A stretch of DNA of 64,000 bases from Shimia sp047124445 (GTDB lineage: Bacteria; Pseudomonadota; Alphaproteobacteria; Rhodobacterales; Rhodobacteraceae), in contig NZ_CP138921.1 of assembly GCF_047124445.1 (NCBI RefSeq), positions 1,860,001-1,924,000 on the forward strand, written 5' to 3'. The translations under genes were made by a program, and so were the position numbers. The notes under the pieces are model-generated. The model saw only the letters and a list, made by a program, of their open reading frames with translations. It was not told the DNA's origin and did no database searches. Below are positions 43,263-52,763 of this stretch, one piece after another (the first letter of the stretch is position 1; each line of letters starts with the position of its first letter).

Positions 43263-44081
43263 ATGAAGACACGTTCCCTCCTCCCTTCGCTGGCGCTTGC
43301 GGCGCTGATGGCCCCTGCCCTTTTGCCTGCGGCGGCCTCTGCGCAGTCCTTTGATCAGGTGGTGCAGGCCGAGGTTTTGCCTGGCTGGCGCGATGCGGAG
43401 GGCAACCATATGGCGGCGGTGAAGATCACCCTGAATCCCGGCTGGAAAACCTATTGGCGCGCGCCGGGGGATGCAGGCATCCCACCGCAGATCACCTGGC
43501 ACGGGTCGCGCAATATGGGCAGCGTGGCGCTGGAGTGGCCCACGCCGGAAGTGTTCAACCAAAACGGCATGCGCTCGATTGGCTACAGTGATGAACTTGT
43601 GTTGCCGGTGCGGGTTGCGCCAAAAGATGCGGCCAAGCCCGTGCGGTTGAAGGCCACGCTGGATATCGGCGTGTGCCGCGACATCTGTGTACCGCAACGC
43701 TTGAAAGTGAAAGCAGAGCTGCCGCCCAGTGGCGCGCGGGATGCAGAGATCACGGCGGCGCTGGTGGATCAGCCGTTGACGGCACGCGAGGCAGGTGTGG
43801 GCAAGGTGACCTGCAAACTGTCACCGACCTCAAACGGCGTGGCCCTAAAAGCCACCATCCACATGCCCAGCGCGGGCGGCGCTGAAGTGGCGGTAGTGGA
43901 AACCGCCGATCCGCATGTTTGGGTGGCGGAGGGCACCACCAAACGCCAAGGCGGCACATTGGTGACCGAAACTGAGATGATGCATGTGGACGCCAGTTCC
44001 TTCATGGTGAACCGCGCCGATCTGAGGTTCACCGTGCTGGGTGCCAACCATGCCGTGGATATTATCGGCTGCTCAGGCTGA
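43263..44081 (+). CDS. Periplasmic DsbD N-terminal-domain-like protein
   Basis: A 272-residue secreted protein. Its signal peptide (LLPSLALAALMAPALLPAAASA) precedes a domain like the alpha domain of DsbD, with GWKTYWRAPGDAGIPPQITW, WPTPEVF and a CRDIC cysteine pair (residues about 140-144: GVCRDICVPQR). No transmembrane reductase or thioredoxin domain follows, so it would be a free thiol-exchange partner. The start is ATG 43263; upstream in-frame TTG and GTG codons are less likely. Its last nine bases overlap the 3' end of the convergent RND gene. Confidence 0.85.
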   Translation: MKTRSLLPSLALAALMAPALLPAAASAQSFDQVVQAEVLPGWRDAEGNHMAAVKITLNPGWKTYWRAPGDAGIPPQITWHGSRNMGSVALEWPTPEVFNQNGMRSIGYSDELVLPVRVAPKDAAKPVRLKATLDIGVCRDICVPQRLKVKAELPPSGARDAEITAALVDQPLTAREAGVGKVTCKLSPTSNGVALKATIHMPSAGGAEVAVVETADPHVWVAEGTTKRQGGTLVTETEMMHVDASSFMVNRADLRFTVLGANHAVDIIGCSG

Positions 44082-47000
44082 GGCTGCCTTGCGCCAAGCG
44101 CGCAGCAGCATCCAAGCCACGCCCACCAGATACCCGCCGAACGAAATCAACCATGCCCCGACGAGGAACAACAACAGCGCTGGGAAAGTGCTGTTGAAGG
44201 TTTCCGTGGGCAGACCGGTTTGCGCCAGAAGCGGATGAAGCTCACCGTTCAGCAACACCCAGCCAAAAGTTGCCACCAGCCAAGCGGCGATTACTGTCGT
44301 GCATAAAAACACGCCTGCGCGGATGCCTTTGGCACGGGGGGCGCGGCGCAGGGCCTGCATCTGGCGGGTAAAATCATATTGGATCGCGACTAAGGCCGGC
44401 ACCACCAGAAGCACCAGGAACATGCCAAAGCCTAGCCCGTAGACCAGCGTGATCACGGTGGGTTTCAGGAACTGCGCCTGTGCACTGCGCTCAAACAGAA
44501 GAGGCGCAAGGCCCAAAACGGTGGTGGCGGTGGTGAGGAAAACCGGGCGCAAACGGTCGGCAGCGCCGTCGATGATCGAGGGGATCACTCCACGGTCTTT
44601 GGCGTAGTCGTCAATGGTGGTGATCAGGACGATGCTGTCGTTGATGATGATACCAGTCATGCCCAACAGGCCGACAACGGTGAACATCGACAGCGGCACA
44701 TCATGCCACCAATGGCCGTAGATGGTCCCGACCAAGCCAAAGGGGATGATCGCCATGACCACCATGGGGCGGGTCCAGCTGGAGAACACCCAAGCCAGCA
44801 CCAGATAGATGCCAGCCAGACAAAGGATCAGGCCAGAGCGGGCGTCATTGAGGAACTCGTCTTCCTGCTCCGCCAAGCCAGCCAACCGCCATTCCACCTG
44901 CTTTTCGCTGGCGATGGTTGGCAGGATATCGGTTCGCAGCTGTTCCAAAATGGCTTCGGCGCGGGCTGGATCGTCCTCGGATATATCGCCGGTCACGGAA
45001 ATCAGCCGCACGCCGTTTTCGCGGCGCACGGTGGAGAAGCCGGTGCGGCTTTGCACGGTCACAACATCCGCGAGCGGCACGTAGGCGCCATTGGGCGTAC
45101 GCATCAGGCTGCCTTCAAGGAAGTCGGCCGTGAGTTCGCCTTCGGGCAACTCAATGCGGATGGCGGCGCTGCGCGGGCCGTCGGGATAGGTGGCGGCTTC
45201 GATGCCGTTGAGACGATGGCGCAGCACGCGGCCCAGCGCGTCAATGGAGAAGCCCAAAGCGCGGCCTTGTGGTGTCAGCTCGAGGATCAGCTCCTCTTTG
45301 TCGTAGCTAAGGTTGTCCTCCACGGCGGAGACCTCGCCAAACTCTTCCAGCGCGGTTTTTAAGGCCTCGCTGGCGGATTTGAGGGTTTCGCTGTCCGCGC
45401 CGTAGAATTGCACATCAAGCGCATCACCGCCGGGGCCAGAGCGCCAGCCTCGGAAGCTCACGGTTTCCACCAAGGGGTGGCGCGCGACGCGATCTTGCAG
45501 CTCTCCGACAAAGGCAAAGCTGGAATAGGGGCGCAGGTCGGCGTCAATGAGTTCGATGGCAATGCCACCCAAGAGGTCTGGGTCCAGGCTTTCCGAGCCG
45601 GGCAGCGAGCGGCCGGAGTTGCCGCCGATTTCGGCGATCACATAGTCCAGTGGATTGCGGCCGTAGCGCTCTTCGTATTCTTTGCCAAGCTCTTCAGTGG
45701 CGCGCTGCATCTCCTTCATCATCGCAAGGCTGTCGGCGCGGGTGGCGCTTGGCAGCATGGCGAAGTTGCCGGTCACCGAGCCGCGTTCCGGTGCGTTGAA
45801 GAAACGCCACTTTACATCGCCGCCAATGAACAAGGCGGCTTGCGTGGCGAGAGCCACTACGGCAACCGCCAGCACAGGGTAGCGTGCCCAGATCACAAAG
45901 CGCATGAAGGGGCGGAACAAAGTCTCGCGCACCCAGCGGAAGCCGCGGTTCACCACGCGGGAGGGCACGTCGTACCAATGCTCCTTCGCGGAGTTCTTGA
46001 TCGCATGGGCCATGTGGTGCGGCAGGATCAGGAAGCATTCCACCAGCGAGGCCATAAGCACCACGATCACCGTAAAGGGGATGTCGGCAATCAGGTCGCC
46101 AAACCGCCCACCAATGGCGGTCAGGCCAAAGAAAGCGATCACGGTGGTGATGGTGGAGGAGAACACCGGCAGAGACATGCGCTTGGCGGCGTTTTCGGCG
46201 GCAACAAAGGGCGGCTCATTCAGCCGGCGCGCGCGGGCGTCGGCGTGTTCGCCCACCACAATCGCGTCATCCACTACGATGCCCAACGTGATGATCAGGC
46301 CAAAAAGCGAGATCATATTGATCGTGAGTCCGGCGGCGTACATCAAAGCCACAGCGGCGAACATCGCCGTTGGAATGCCTGCGGCCACCCAGAAAGCGGT
46401 GCGGGCATTCAAAAACAGGAACAGCAGCACAATCACCAGCGCCAGTCCCATCAAGCCATTGTCGATCAGCAGGTTGAGACGGCCGGTGATGGCCTCTGCG
46501 CGGGTGCGGATAAGTTCGAGTTTCACTCCCTGGGGTAAGGTGGCCTGCATCTCGGCAGCGACCTCTTCCACGGCCCGTTGCATGGCAATCGCGTCACCCG
46601 CATCGGTCCGATCCACGCGGATCGACATGGCCGGATCGTCGCCGACAAAATAGGTGCGGTTGCGGTCGACGCCCTCAACGCGCACGGTGGCGACATCATC
46701 CACGGTTAGCTTGGTGCCGTCAGAGTTGGAGCGCAGGACAATGCCTGCAATTTCATCGGGTGCACGTTTCTCGACCCCTGTGCGCACCCGGGCAAAAGCA
46801 CCGGTCACGTCGCCGGCCGGGTCGGCATTGACCTCTTGCGCCACGGCCTGTGCAATTTGCTCCATCGAAATATCGTGGGTGATCAGATCCACTGAAGACA
46901 CTTCGACAATGGTCTGCCGTTCAGCCAAGCCGCGGATGGTGGTGCGGGTCACGCCTTCGGCATACAGCCGCGTGACAAACTCGTCGGCAAAGCGGGCGAT

Positions 47001-47471
47001 CTGGTCAATGTCCACAGGGCCGGTGATGACCACATCCGTTACGCGATCACGCCATGCGCCGCGCCGGACCGTGGGGTCTTCGGCCTCTTCCGGTAAGGTG
47101 TTGACGGCATCCACGGCCACCTGCACATCGTCAGTGGCGCGGGCCATGTCCCAGCCGGGTTCAAAGTCGAGCGTGATGCGGGCGTTGCCTTCGGTGGAGC
47201 GCGAGGCGGTGCTTTCTACGCCCTCGACAGCAAGCAGCGCGGGCTCCATGACCTGCACAATTGCAGCGTCCACGTCTTCGGCCCCTGCCCCCTCCCACGC
47301 GATGGACACGGTGACGTTGTCGACAATCACATCCGGAAAGAACTGTGCCCGCATGCGGGGCATGGCGGCGATGCCTGCCAATATCAGAACCACCAGAAGC
47401 AGGTTGGCGGCGGTGGCGTGGCGGGTGAAGTAGCTGAGAATGCCGCTGGCGCGGTCGCCGATCTCCCGCAT
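44073..47471 (-). CDS. RND-family efflux permease
   Basis: A 1132-residue inner-membrane proton-driven pump of the AcrB/HAE superfamily. It has the N-terminal helix (NLLLVVLILAGIAAMPRMRA), two large periplasmic loops, and the proton-relay aspartates in helix 4 (GIVVDDAIVVGEHADARAR). The second half repeats the pattern (GLLGMTGIIINDSIVLITTI). It is coupled to the adaptor gene upstream (four-base gap). No outer-membrane factor lies nearby. The substrate is unknown; the local regulator is not evident. Confidence 0.94.
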   Translation of the reverse strand: MREIGDRASGILSYFTRHATAANLLLVVLILAGIAAMPRMRAQFFPDVIVDNVTVSIAWEGAGAEDVDAAIVQVMEPALLAVEGVESTASRSTEGNARITLDFEPGWDMARATDDVQVAVDAVNTLPEEAEDPTVRRGAWRDRVTDVVITGPVDIDQIARFADEFVTRLYAEGVTRTTIRGLAERQTIVEVSSVDLITHDISMEQIAQAVAQEVNADPAGDVTGAFARVRTGVEKRAPDEIAGIVLRSNSDGTKLTVDDVATVRVEGVDRNRTYFVGDDPAMSIRVDRTDAGDAIAMQRAVEEVAAEMQATLPQGVKLELIRTRAEAITGRLNLLIDNGLMGLALVIVLLFLFLNARTAFWVAAGIPTAMFAAVALMYAAGLTINMISLFGLIITLGIVVDDAIVVGEHADARARRLNEPPFVAAENAAKRMSLPVFSSTITTVIAFFGLTAIGGRFGDLIADIPFTVIVVLMASLVECFLILPHHMAHAIKNSAKEHWYDVPSRVVNRGFRWVRETLFRPFMRFVIWARYPVLAVAVVALATQAALFIGGDVKWRFFNAPERGSVTGNFAMLPSATRADSLAMMKEMQRATEELGKEYEERYGRNPLDYVIAEIGGNSGRSLPGSESLDPDLLGGIAIELIDADLRPYSSFAFVGELQDRVARHPLVETVSFRGWRSGPGGDALDVQFYGADSETLKSASEALKTALEEFGEVSAVEDNLSYDKEELILELTPQGRALGFSIDALGRVLRHRLNGIEAATYPDGPRSAAIRIELPEGELTADFLEGSLMRTPNGAYVPLADVVTVQSRTGFSTVRRENGVRLISVTGDISEDDPARAEAILEQLRTDILPTIASEKQVEWRLAGLAEQEDEFLNDARSGLILCLAGIYLVLAWVFSSWTRPMVVMAIIPFGLVGTIYGHWWHDVPLSMFTVVGLLGMTGIIINDSIVLITTIDDYAKDRGVIPSIIDGAADRLRPVFLTTATTVLGLAPLLFERSAQAQFLKPTVITLVYGLGFGMFLVLLVVPALVAIQYDFTRQMQALRRAPRAKGIRAGVFLCTTVIAAWLVATFGWVLLNGELHPLLAQTGLPTETFNSTFPALLLFLVGAWLISFGGYLVGVAWMLLRAWRKAASA

Positions 47472-47474
47472 GGC

Positions 47475-48929
47475 TTAGCCTCCCATACGGCTGCGCAGGC
47501 GTTCCACCATACGCGCGGGCACTTCCGGCTGGCTGAGCGCTTGCAACATGCGTTTTTTGGCGTCTGATGGGATGCGCCCGTTGGCCTCGATTGCGGCAAC
47601 AAACTTGGCACGTTCCTCGTCACTCAGCGCGACCATGGCCGGGGCGTCGGGGATTTTCTCTTCGCCGGTCAGCGGCTTCACCGCGATGCCCTCACCCAAA
47701 AGCGGCGTGCGGCGGGAAACTACCTGTTGTCCTGCCAAGCCACGTCCGCGCACCAGAACGTCATCGCCTTGGCGGCGCACAAGCCGGACTTTCTGAGTGG
47801 TCAGGCGGTTGCCTTCGCCCACAACCAACACCTCGTGGGCGGCGTTGATCGCGGTTGCGGGCAGACGCACAACGTCTTCCAGCTCGGGTTCACGCACGCG
47901 CACGGTAACAAAATCGCCGGGCTTCAGGCCACGCGGACCATCAAGACGGGCATAGAGCACGCGCCCGGTTTGGCCTTCGCCCACGGCGGCGGCGTCTCGG
48001 GTGATCACGCCGGTGGCGGTCAGGTCCGCACCCAGCACGTCCATGGCCACTTTCACCTCGGCGCGGTGCAGGTTGTTGGCATCATCCAACAGGCGGGCAT
48101 ACTGCGTAGTGGACACGCGGAAGGCCACCTCCAACGCTTCGGCGTCAATCAAAGTGGCAAGGCGTTCGTTCATAGAGACCAAGCCGCCCTGCACAATATT
48201 CACCTCGGACAATGTGCCGGAGAAGTCTGCGGTGATAACGGTGTCATCCAGATCTTTCTGCGCTTCTGCCAGCAGGATTTTGGTGCGGTCCAAGCGGGTT
48301 TTGGCCTGATCCACACGGGCCTCGGCCTGTGCCAAAGCGCGGCGGTTGGACAAGACAGACTGACGCGCGGCGGCTTGTGCCAGCTCGGCGACTTCGACAG
48401 CTGCTGCGGTGCCCACGCCACGCTCTTGCAGGTCTATCTGGCGATCAAAAGCCTTTTGGCGCAATCCCAGCTGCGCCTCGGCGGATTTCAGTTCGTCCTG
48501 CGCCAGGATCAGCGTGCGGTCGGCATCGCGCTGTTCCGCTTCTGCGTCCAGCAGGTCGGCGGCGATACGATCCAACGCATAACGAGCCTTGGTGGGGTCA
48601 ATCTTGGCCAGCACTTCGCCCGCAGAGACATTGGCACCGTCTTCAAAATTCTCAGACAGGAAGATCACGGTGCCCGCGGCGGCGGCGCGGACTTCCAAAG
48701 AGCGGCGGCTTTGCACCTCGCCAAATGCCACCAGTTCCGGCGTTTCCGCGCCGGGTTGGGCGGTTTTCACGTTCACCGTAAAGACCCGTTCGCGCGCGGG
48801 CGGACCTTTGCTGTCCTGCGCCATGCGCTCTTCCACCGCGTTGAACACAAGGCTGCCCGCATAGAGGATCAAAGCCACGGTGGCGGAGAGCAAAAACAGC
48901 CCCGTCAGACTTTGCCGCAAAAATCTCAT
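47475..48929 (-). CDS. RND efflux periplasmic adaptor (membrane fusion protein)
   Basis: A 484-residue protein with an N-terminal anchor (LTGLFLLSATVALILYAGSL), a biotinyl-lipoyl-like domain (EVRAAAAGTVIFLSENFEDG), a long coiled-coil hairpin (about 130-230) and beta-barrel segments (VITADFSGTLSEVNIVQGG). It links the RND pump to an outer-membrane channel. The C-terminal tail (SDEERAKFVAAIEANGRIP) is longer than usual and helical. The 138 bases upstream should hold the operon promoter. Confidence 0.93.
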   Translation of the reverse strand: MRFLRQSLTGLFLLSATVALILYAGSLVFNAVEERMAQDSKGPPARERVFTVNVKTAQPGAETPELVAFGEVQSRRSLEVRAAAAGTVIFLSENFEDGANVSAGEVLAKIDPTKARYALDRIAADLLDAEAEQRDADRTLILAQDELKSAEAQLGLRQKAFDRQIDLQERGVGTAAAVEVAELAQAAARQSVLSNRRALAQAEARVDQAKTRLDRTKILLAEAQKDLDDTVITADFSGTLSEVNIVQGGLVSMNERLATLIDAEALEVAFRVSTTQYARLLDDANNLHRAEVKVAMDVLGADLTATGVITRDAAAVGEGQTGRVLYARLDGPRGLKPGDFVTVRVREPELEDVVRLPATAINAAHEVLVVGEGNRLTTQKVRLVRRQGDDVLVRGRGLAGQQVVSRRTPLLGEGIAVKPLTGEEKIPDAPAMVALSDEERAKFVAAIEANGRIPSDAKKRMLQALSQPEVPARMVERLRSRMGG

Positions 48930-49067
48930 CTGCCTCGCCTCCCAGCGTCGGTGGTCTCGTCCATGATGCGCCTGCCCAGACCAAAAGCCAAGGCACGCAT
49001 AGGTGATACGGACGGGTGCAAACGTTCCGTCACATTTTTTGTCAAAAAGTTTGGCAGATGCGCGGGG

Positions 49068-49613
49068 TTACTTTGAGCGCTTCAGGTGCTCGTCCAGCCG
49101 TGGCATGATTTCCACAAAGTTGCAGGGCATGTGGCGGTAGTCGAGCTGGTACTTCAGGATTTCGTCCCAGGCGTCTTTGCAGGCGCCGGGGCTGCCAGGC
49201 AGCGCAAAGAGATAGGTGCCGTTAGACACGCCGCCTGTGGCACGAGACTGCACGGCGGAGGTGCCGATTTTCTGCATCGAGACCATGGTGAAGACGGTGC
49301 CAAAGGCCTCGATCTCTTTCTCATAAACGTCGCGGTGCGCCTCGACTGTCACGTCACGCCCAGTGAGGCCGGTGCCGCCCGTAGAGATGATCACATCGAT
49401 GGCCTCATCGGCGCACCAGGTGCGCAGTTGGTCTGCAATCTCGGCACGTTCGTCTTTGATGATGGCGCGGTCGGCCAAAACATGCCCCGCCTCTTCCAGC
49501 CGGGCCACCAGAGTGTCCCCGGAGCGATCCTGGCTGAGATCGCGGCTGTCGCTTACCGTCAGGATGGCGATCTTCACAGGGATGAAGGTTTTGCTTTCGT
49601 CGATGCGGCCCAT
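49068..49613 (-). CDS. moaB: Molybdenum cofactor biosynthesis protein B
   Basis: A 181-residue MogA/MoaB-fold protein that probably adenylylates molybdopterin before molybdate insertion by MoeA. It shows KIAILTVSDSRDLSQDRSGD, the STGGTGLTGRDVT motif and FALPGSPGACKDAWDEIL. It lies 15 kb from the fdhD-mobAB-moeA group, so the cofactor genes are split. It ends 124 bases before the RND adaptor operon on the same strand. Confidence 0.95.
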   Translation of the reverse strand: MGRIDESKTFIPVKIAILTVSDSRDLSQDRSGDTLVARLEEAGHVLADRAIIKDERAEIADQLRTWCADEAIDVIISTGGTGLTGRDVTVEAHRDVYEKEIEAFGTVFTMVSMQKIGTSAVQSRATGGVSNGTYLFALPGSPGACKDAWDEILKYQLDYRHMPCNFVEIMPRLDEHLKRSK

Positions 49614-49622
49614 GGCGGTCTC

Positions 49623-50228
49623 CTAGGCGGATGGGGCGATGTCAAACCACGTGCCGGTCGGGCCGAGGTTCACAACTTTGGACGGGCCAACCTGAGACGA
49701 CTGACCCCAACAATCGTGGATATGACCACATAGGACTAAGGGCGGCGCAATGCGCTCTATTGCCTCAAGCACCGCTGTGGACCCTAGAGACAGGCCGGTG
49801 GAGGTCACATCAACATGGCCTTTGGGCGGCGAGTGGCTGATCAGGATGTCGGCGGTTTCGCAGGCGGCCAGCATTTTGGCGGCGGTGGGTTCGTCGAGGT
49901 CGCAGGACCAGTCTTTGAAGGGCGTGACCGGGACGGCATACCCAAGACCGAAGATTTTGAGGCCTTCGAAGGTTGTCGCCTCGCCGTGCAGGACGGTGGC
50001 GTTGCCTGGCGCGGCGGCGCGTAGTTCGTCTTCGCTTTCGTTGTTGCCCGGCACCATGACAATTGGCGTGGTGATGCCTGCGATCAAGTCTAAGGCTCCG
50101 GGCAAGTCCATGCGGTGGTTTGTGAAATCCCCCGCGGCGATGACCAGATCGGCGTCCTGGCTCATCTCAACAAGGCGGCGGGCCGCAGGGGCAGCACGGT
50201 GCAGATCGGAGAAAGCGAGGATTTTCAT
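49623..50228 (-). CDS. Metallophosphoesterase
   Basis: A 201-residue calcineurin-like phosphoesterase with the full ligand set: FSDLHRA, AGDFTNH, PGNNE, SHSPPKGH and CGHIHD. Small single-domain members hydrolyse phosphodiesters or nucleotides; the substrate here is unknown. It overlaps the end of the uracil-DNA-glycosylase-like gene by four bases and is followed by moaB. Confidence 0.92.
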   Translation of the reverse strand: MKILAFSDLHRAAPAARRLVEMSQDADLVIAAGDFTNHRMDLPGALDLIAGITTPIVMVPGNNESEDELRAAAPGNATVLHGEATTFEGLKIFGLGYAVPVTPFKDWSCDLDEPTAAKMLAACETADILISHSPPKGHVDVTSTGLSLGSTAVLEAIERIAPPLVLCGHIHDCWGQSSQVGPSKVVNLGPTGTWFDIAPSA

Positions 50229-51016
50229 GTGGTCGCGTCCAGTTTGGCTTTTAGGCTGAGCAGGTCGGCCCAGGCTTCGCGCTTGAACGCCGGACGGCGC
50301 AGCAGATCCGAGGGGCTCATCATCGGCAGCACGGGCTTGTCAAAGTATGTCAGCCACTCGCCACGGGCGCGGCTGATGCCGCGTTTGCCGGTGACGCATT
50401 CCAAGGCGGCGTTGCCCATCACCACGACAAAGTCGGGCGCGACCAGTTGCACATGGCGCTCCACAAAGGGGCGCATCATGGCCAGTACGGCGGGCGGGAC
50501 TTCGCCGCCCCGCTGTGCGCGCCAAGGCACAACCGGCACAACATAGACCGCATCTTTGCTCAGCGGCACGTCACGGCCCATATCCAGCGCGGCAAACATG
50601 TTGTCAAACAAGGCGCCTGCGCGGCCCATGTAGGGCTTGCCCGCGCGATCCTCGTCCCGATCAGGCGCATCGCCGAGCACCATGACCCGCGCAGCAGGAT
50701 TGCCGTCGGCAAAGACCATTTTGCGCGCGCCGCGTTTGAGGGTGCAGTGCTCAAACTGCGCCAAAGCCTGCTCCAGCGCGGCCAAATCTCCTGCGGCTTT
50801 TGCGGCCTTTTCAGCCTCCGCCACCGGATCGATCTTGGGCTTGCGCACCGGCGCGACAGGCGCTTCCGGCATGGCGGCAGCGGCTTTTTTCTTGGGGTCT
50901 TCTTTGGGGACTTCGTAACGGTCCAGAGGCGCGTCCAGAATGGCTTCGGTGGCGCCGAGTTCCACATGCCATTCCAGCAAGGCGCGCGCCGTATGGTAGT
51001 CCAATGCCGATTCCAT
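50225..51016 (-). CDS. Uracil-DNA glycosylase family-4-like protein lacking most Fe-S cysteines
   Basis: A 263-residue protein from ATG 51016 (MESALDYHTARALLEWHVEL, a conserved start in alphaproteobacteria); an upstream TTG is less likely. An Ala/Pro/Lys-rich linker leads to the UDG fold: FEHCTLKRGARKMVFADG, VMVLGDAPDRDEDRAGKPYM and GRAGALFDNM. In family 4, four cysteines bind 4Fe-4S. Here only C91 aligns; the expected positions in VPWRAQ (W165) and MMRPF (M181) are not Cys. Motif GEAPG reads GDAPD, and HPS-LLR reads SPSDLLR. It may be an iron-free or inactive relative. Confidence 0.82.
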   Translation of the reverse strand: MESALDYHTARALLEWHVELGATEAILDAPLDRYEVPKEDPKKKAAAAMPEAPVAPVRKPKIDPVAEAEKAAKAAGDLAALEQALAQFEHCTLKRGARKMVFADGNPAARVMVLGDAPDRDEDRAGKPYMGRAGALFDNMFAALDMGRDVPLSKDAVYVVPVVPWRAQRGGEVPPAVLAMMRPFVERHVQLVAPDFVVVMGNAALECVTGKRGISRARGEWLTYFDKPVLPMMSPSDLLRRPAFKREAWADLLSLKAKLDATT

Positions 51017-51142
51017 GGCCGCAGAGTAGACCGGCTGCGCGACAGACAAAAGGGCGCATCCTTTGTGATCTCCTAGACGGACGCTTGCCCCGCCCTGCGC
51101 GCCTACTTATAAGCGGCGCAATCTCGGCAAAAGGAGCAGCAC

Positions 51143-52096
51143 ATGCGCTTTGACCACAAGCATCTTTTGGGGATCGAGCCTTTGCGGCCCGAAGAGATCA
51201 CCACCGTGCTGGACCTCGCGGATCAATATGTTGATCAGAACCGCCGCGCGCAGAAGCATTCCGACGCGCTGGCCGGTCTCACGCAGATCAATATGTTCTT
51301 TGAGAACTCCACCCGCACGCAGGCGAGTTTTGAGATCGCAGGCAAGCGCCTTGGCGCCGATGTGATGAACATGGCGATGCAGGCCAGTTCGATCAAAAAG
51401 GGCGAGACGCTGATTGATACGGCGATGACGCTCAACGCGATGCATCCTGATCTGCTGGTGGTACGTCATCCCCATTCCGGCGCGGTGGACCTGCTGGCGC
51501 AGAAGGTGAATTGCGCCGTACTGAACGCCGGTGACGGGCGCCATGAGCACCCGACGCAAGCATTGCTCGACGCCCTAACCATTCGCCGCGCCAAGGGCCG
51601 GTTGCACCGCCTGAACATCGCGATTTGCGGCGACATCGCGCACAGCCGCGTCGCGCGCTCCAACCTGATCCTGCTGGGCAAGATGGAAAACCGCGTGCGC
51701 CTTATTGGGCCGCCCACTCTGGTGCCGGGCAACTTCGCCGAGTTTGGCGCGGAGATCTATGAGGACATGGAAGAAGGCCTAAAGGATGTGGACGTGGTGA
51801 TGATGCTGCGCCTTCAGAAAGAGCGCATGGACGGTGGATTCATCCCGTCGGAGCGCGAGTATTATCACCGCTATGGTCTGGACGCCGCCAAACTGGCCCA
51901 TGCCAAGGACGATGCGATTGTGATGCACCCCGGCCCGATGAACCGCGGCGTGGAGATTGACGGCGAGATTGCCGACGACATCAACCGGTCTGTCATTCAG
52001 GAACAGGTAGAGATGGGTGTGGCCGTGCGGATGGCCGCGATGGACCTTTTGGCGCGCAACCTACGCGCCTCCCGTCAGACAGAGGTGATGGCATGA
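51143..52096 (+). CDS. pyrB: Aspartate carbamoyltransferase catalytic subunit
   Basis: This enzyme catalyses the first committed step of pyrimidine synthesis. The 317 residues show the carbamoyl-phosphate motif FFENSTRTQASFE, RHPHSGAVDLLA, HEHPTQALLDALTI and MHPGPMNRGVEI. GGAG precedes the ATG. No pyrI is present; instead a PyrC-like protein is encoded four genes downstream, consistent with ATCases that work as a complex with a dihydroorotase homologue. The next small gene overlaps the stop (ATGA). Confidence 0.96.
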   Translation: MRFDHKHLLGIEPLRPEEITTVLDLADQYVDQNRRAQKHSDALAGLTQINMFFENSTRTQASFEIAGKRLGADVMNMAMQASSIKKGETLIDTAMTLNAMHPDLLVVRHPHSGAVDLLAQKVNCAVLNAGDGRHEHPTQALLDALTIRRAKGRLHRLNIAICGDIAHSRVARSNLILLGKMENRVRLIGPPTLVPGNFAEFGAEIYEDMEEGLKDVDVVMMLRLQKERMDGGFIPSEREYYHRYGLDAAKLAHAKDDAIVMHPGPMNRGVEIDGEIADDINRSVIQEQVEMGVAVRMAAMDLLARNLRASRQTEVMA

Positions 52097-52197
52097 GCGA
52101 AGATCCCAAAGACCCGCGCATGTCCGGCATGGTCGCCACCGTGGCGCTGTTGGTGATGTTTGCCTTTGTTGGCCTGATGGTCTGGATCGGGGGCTAA
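52093..52197 (+). CDS. 34-residue single-span membrane protein
   Basis: ATG 52093 overlaps the pyrB stop (ATGA). The product has a charged N-terminus (MSEDPKDPRMSG) and one transmembrane helix (MVATVALLVMFAFVGLMVWI), then GG and stop. Translational coupling and the clean helix argue that it is real despite its size. The function is unknown; it could anchor or modulate the neighbouring PH-like membrane proteins. Confidence 0.65.
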   Translation: MSEDPKDPRMSGMVATVALLVMFAFVGLMVWIGG

Positions 52198-52202
52198 GGC
52201 GC

Positions 52203-52763
52203 GTGCAGGTCTCCTCTTCAGAACACGGATTGGTGCGGTTGTTTGCGGTGGATTTGCCCGGCGAGGAGATCGAAAACTTCCGCAGCGCCAAAATCAACTC
52301 GGACGGAGAGTTGTCCGAATGGCCGTTGGAAGACGCGCTTGGCTTCACCTTTCTGGACGAAGACCACATTGAGCTCTTTCCCGTCAGCGATCTCGAAGAC
52401 CTCGGATTGACCGGATACATGGTCGAAGGCCTTGGCATCGCCCAAAAGGACGTGGAAGAAGACGCCGCACGATTGGCGGCGCAAAAGGGCTGGGTGCTGG
52501 TCGTGCGATCAGCCGCTTTTGATGGCGTGGCGCAGACGTTGTCCCCCAAAGCGCCGCTGCGCTGGATCGGCACCTACAAGGAAGATGGCGCGCCGGTGCA
52601 TTTTGAGCCGCTGCCCGACGCCAGCGCCAAGGGCCCAGCCCCGACAGCTGGTCAGACGCCACCTGTCCCGTCGTCCAACCCACATATGATACTTTTGCTG
52701 GCCCTCGTGGCCCTGCCCCTTGTTGCGCTCGTTCTGGGCGTGCTGTTGTTCTGGATTTTGTGA
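52203..52763 (+). CDS. Conserved protein with C-terminal transmembrane anchor
   Basis: A 186-residue protein beginning at GTG 52203 (TAAGG upstream). The first two thirds are soluble and acidic (FAVDLPGEEIENFRSAKINS, LGFTFLDEDHIELFPVSDLE). A Pro-rich linker (PTAGQTPPVPSSNP) and one C-terminal helix (MILLLALVALPLVALVLGVL) follow. I do not recognise a named family. The stop overlaps the next start (TGATG). It is part of the pyrB cluster and of unknown function. Confidence 0.78.
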   Translation: MQVSSSEHGLVRLFAVDLPGEEIENFRSAKINSDGELSEWPLEDALGFTFLDEDHIELFPVSDLEDLGLTGYMVEGLGIAQKDVEEDAARLAAQKGWVLVVRSAAFDGVAQTLSPKAPLRWIGTYKEDGAPVHFEPLPDASAKGPAPTAGQTPPVPSSNPHMILLLALVALPLVALVLGVLLFWIL

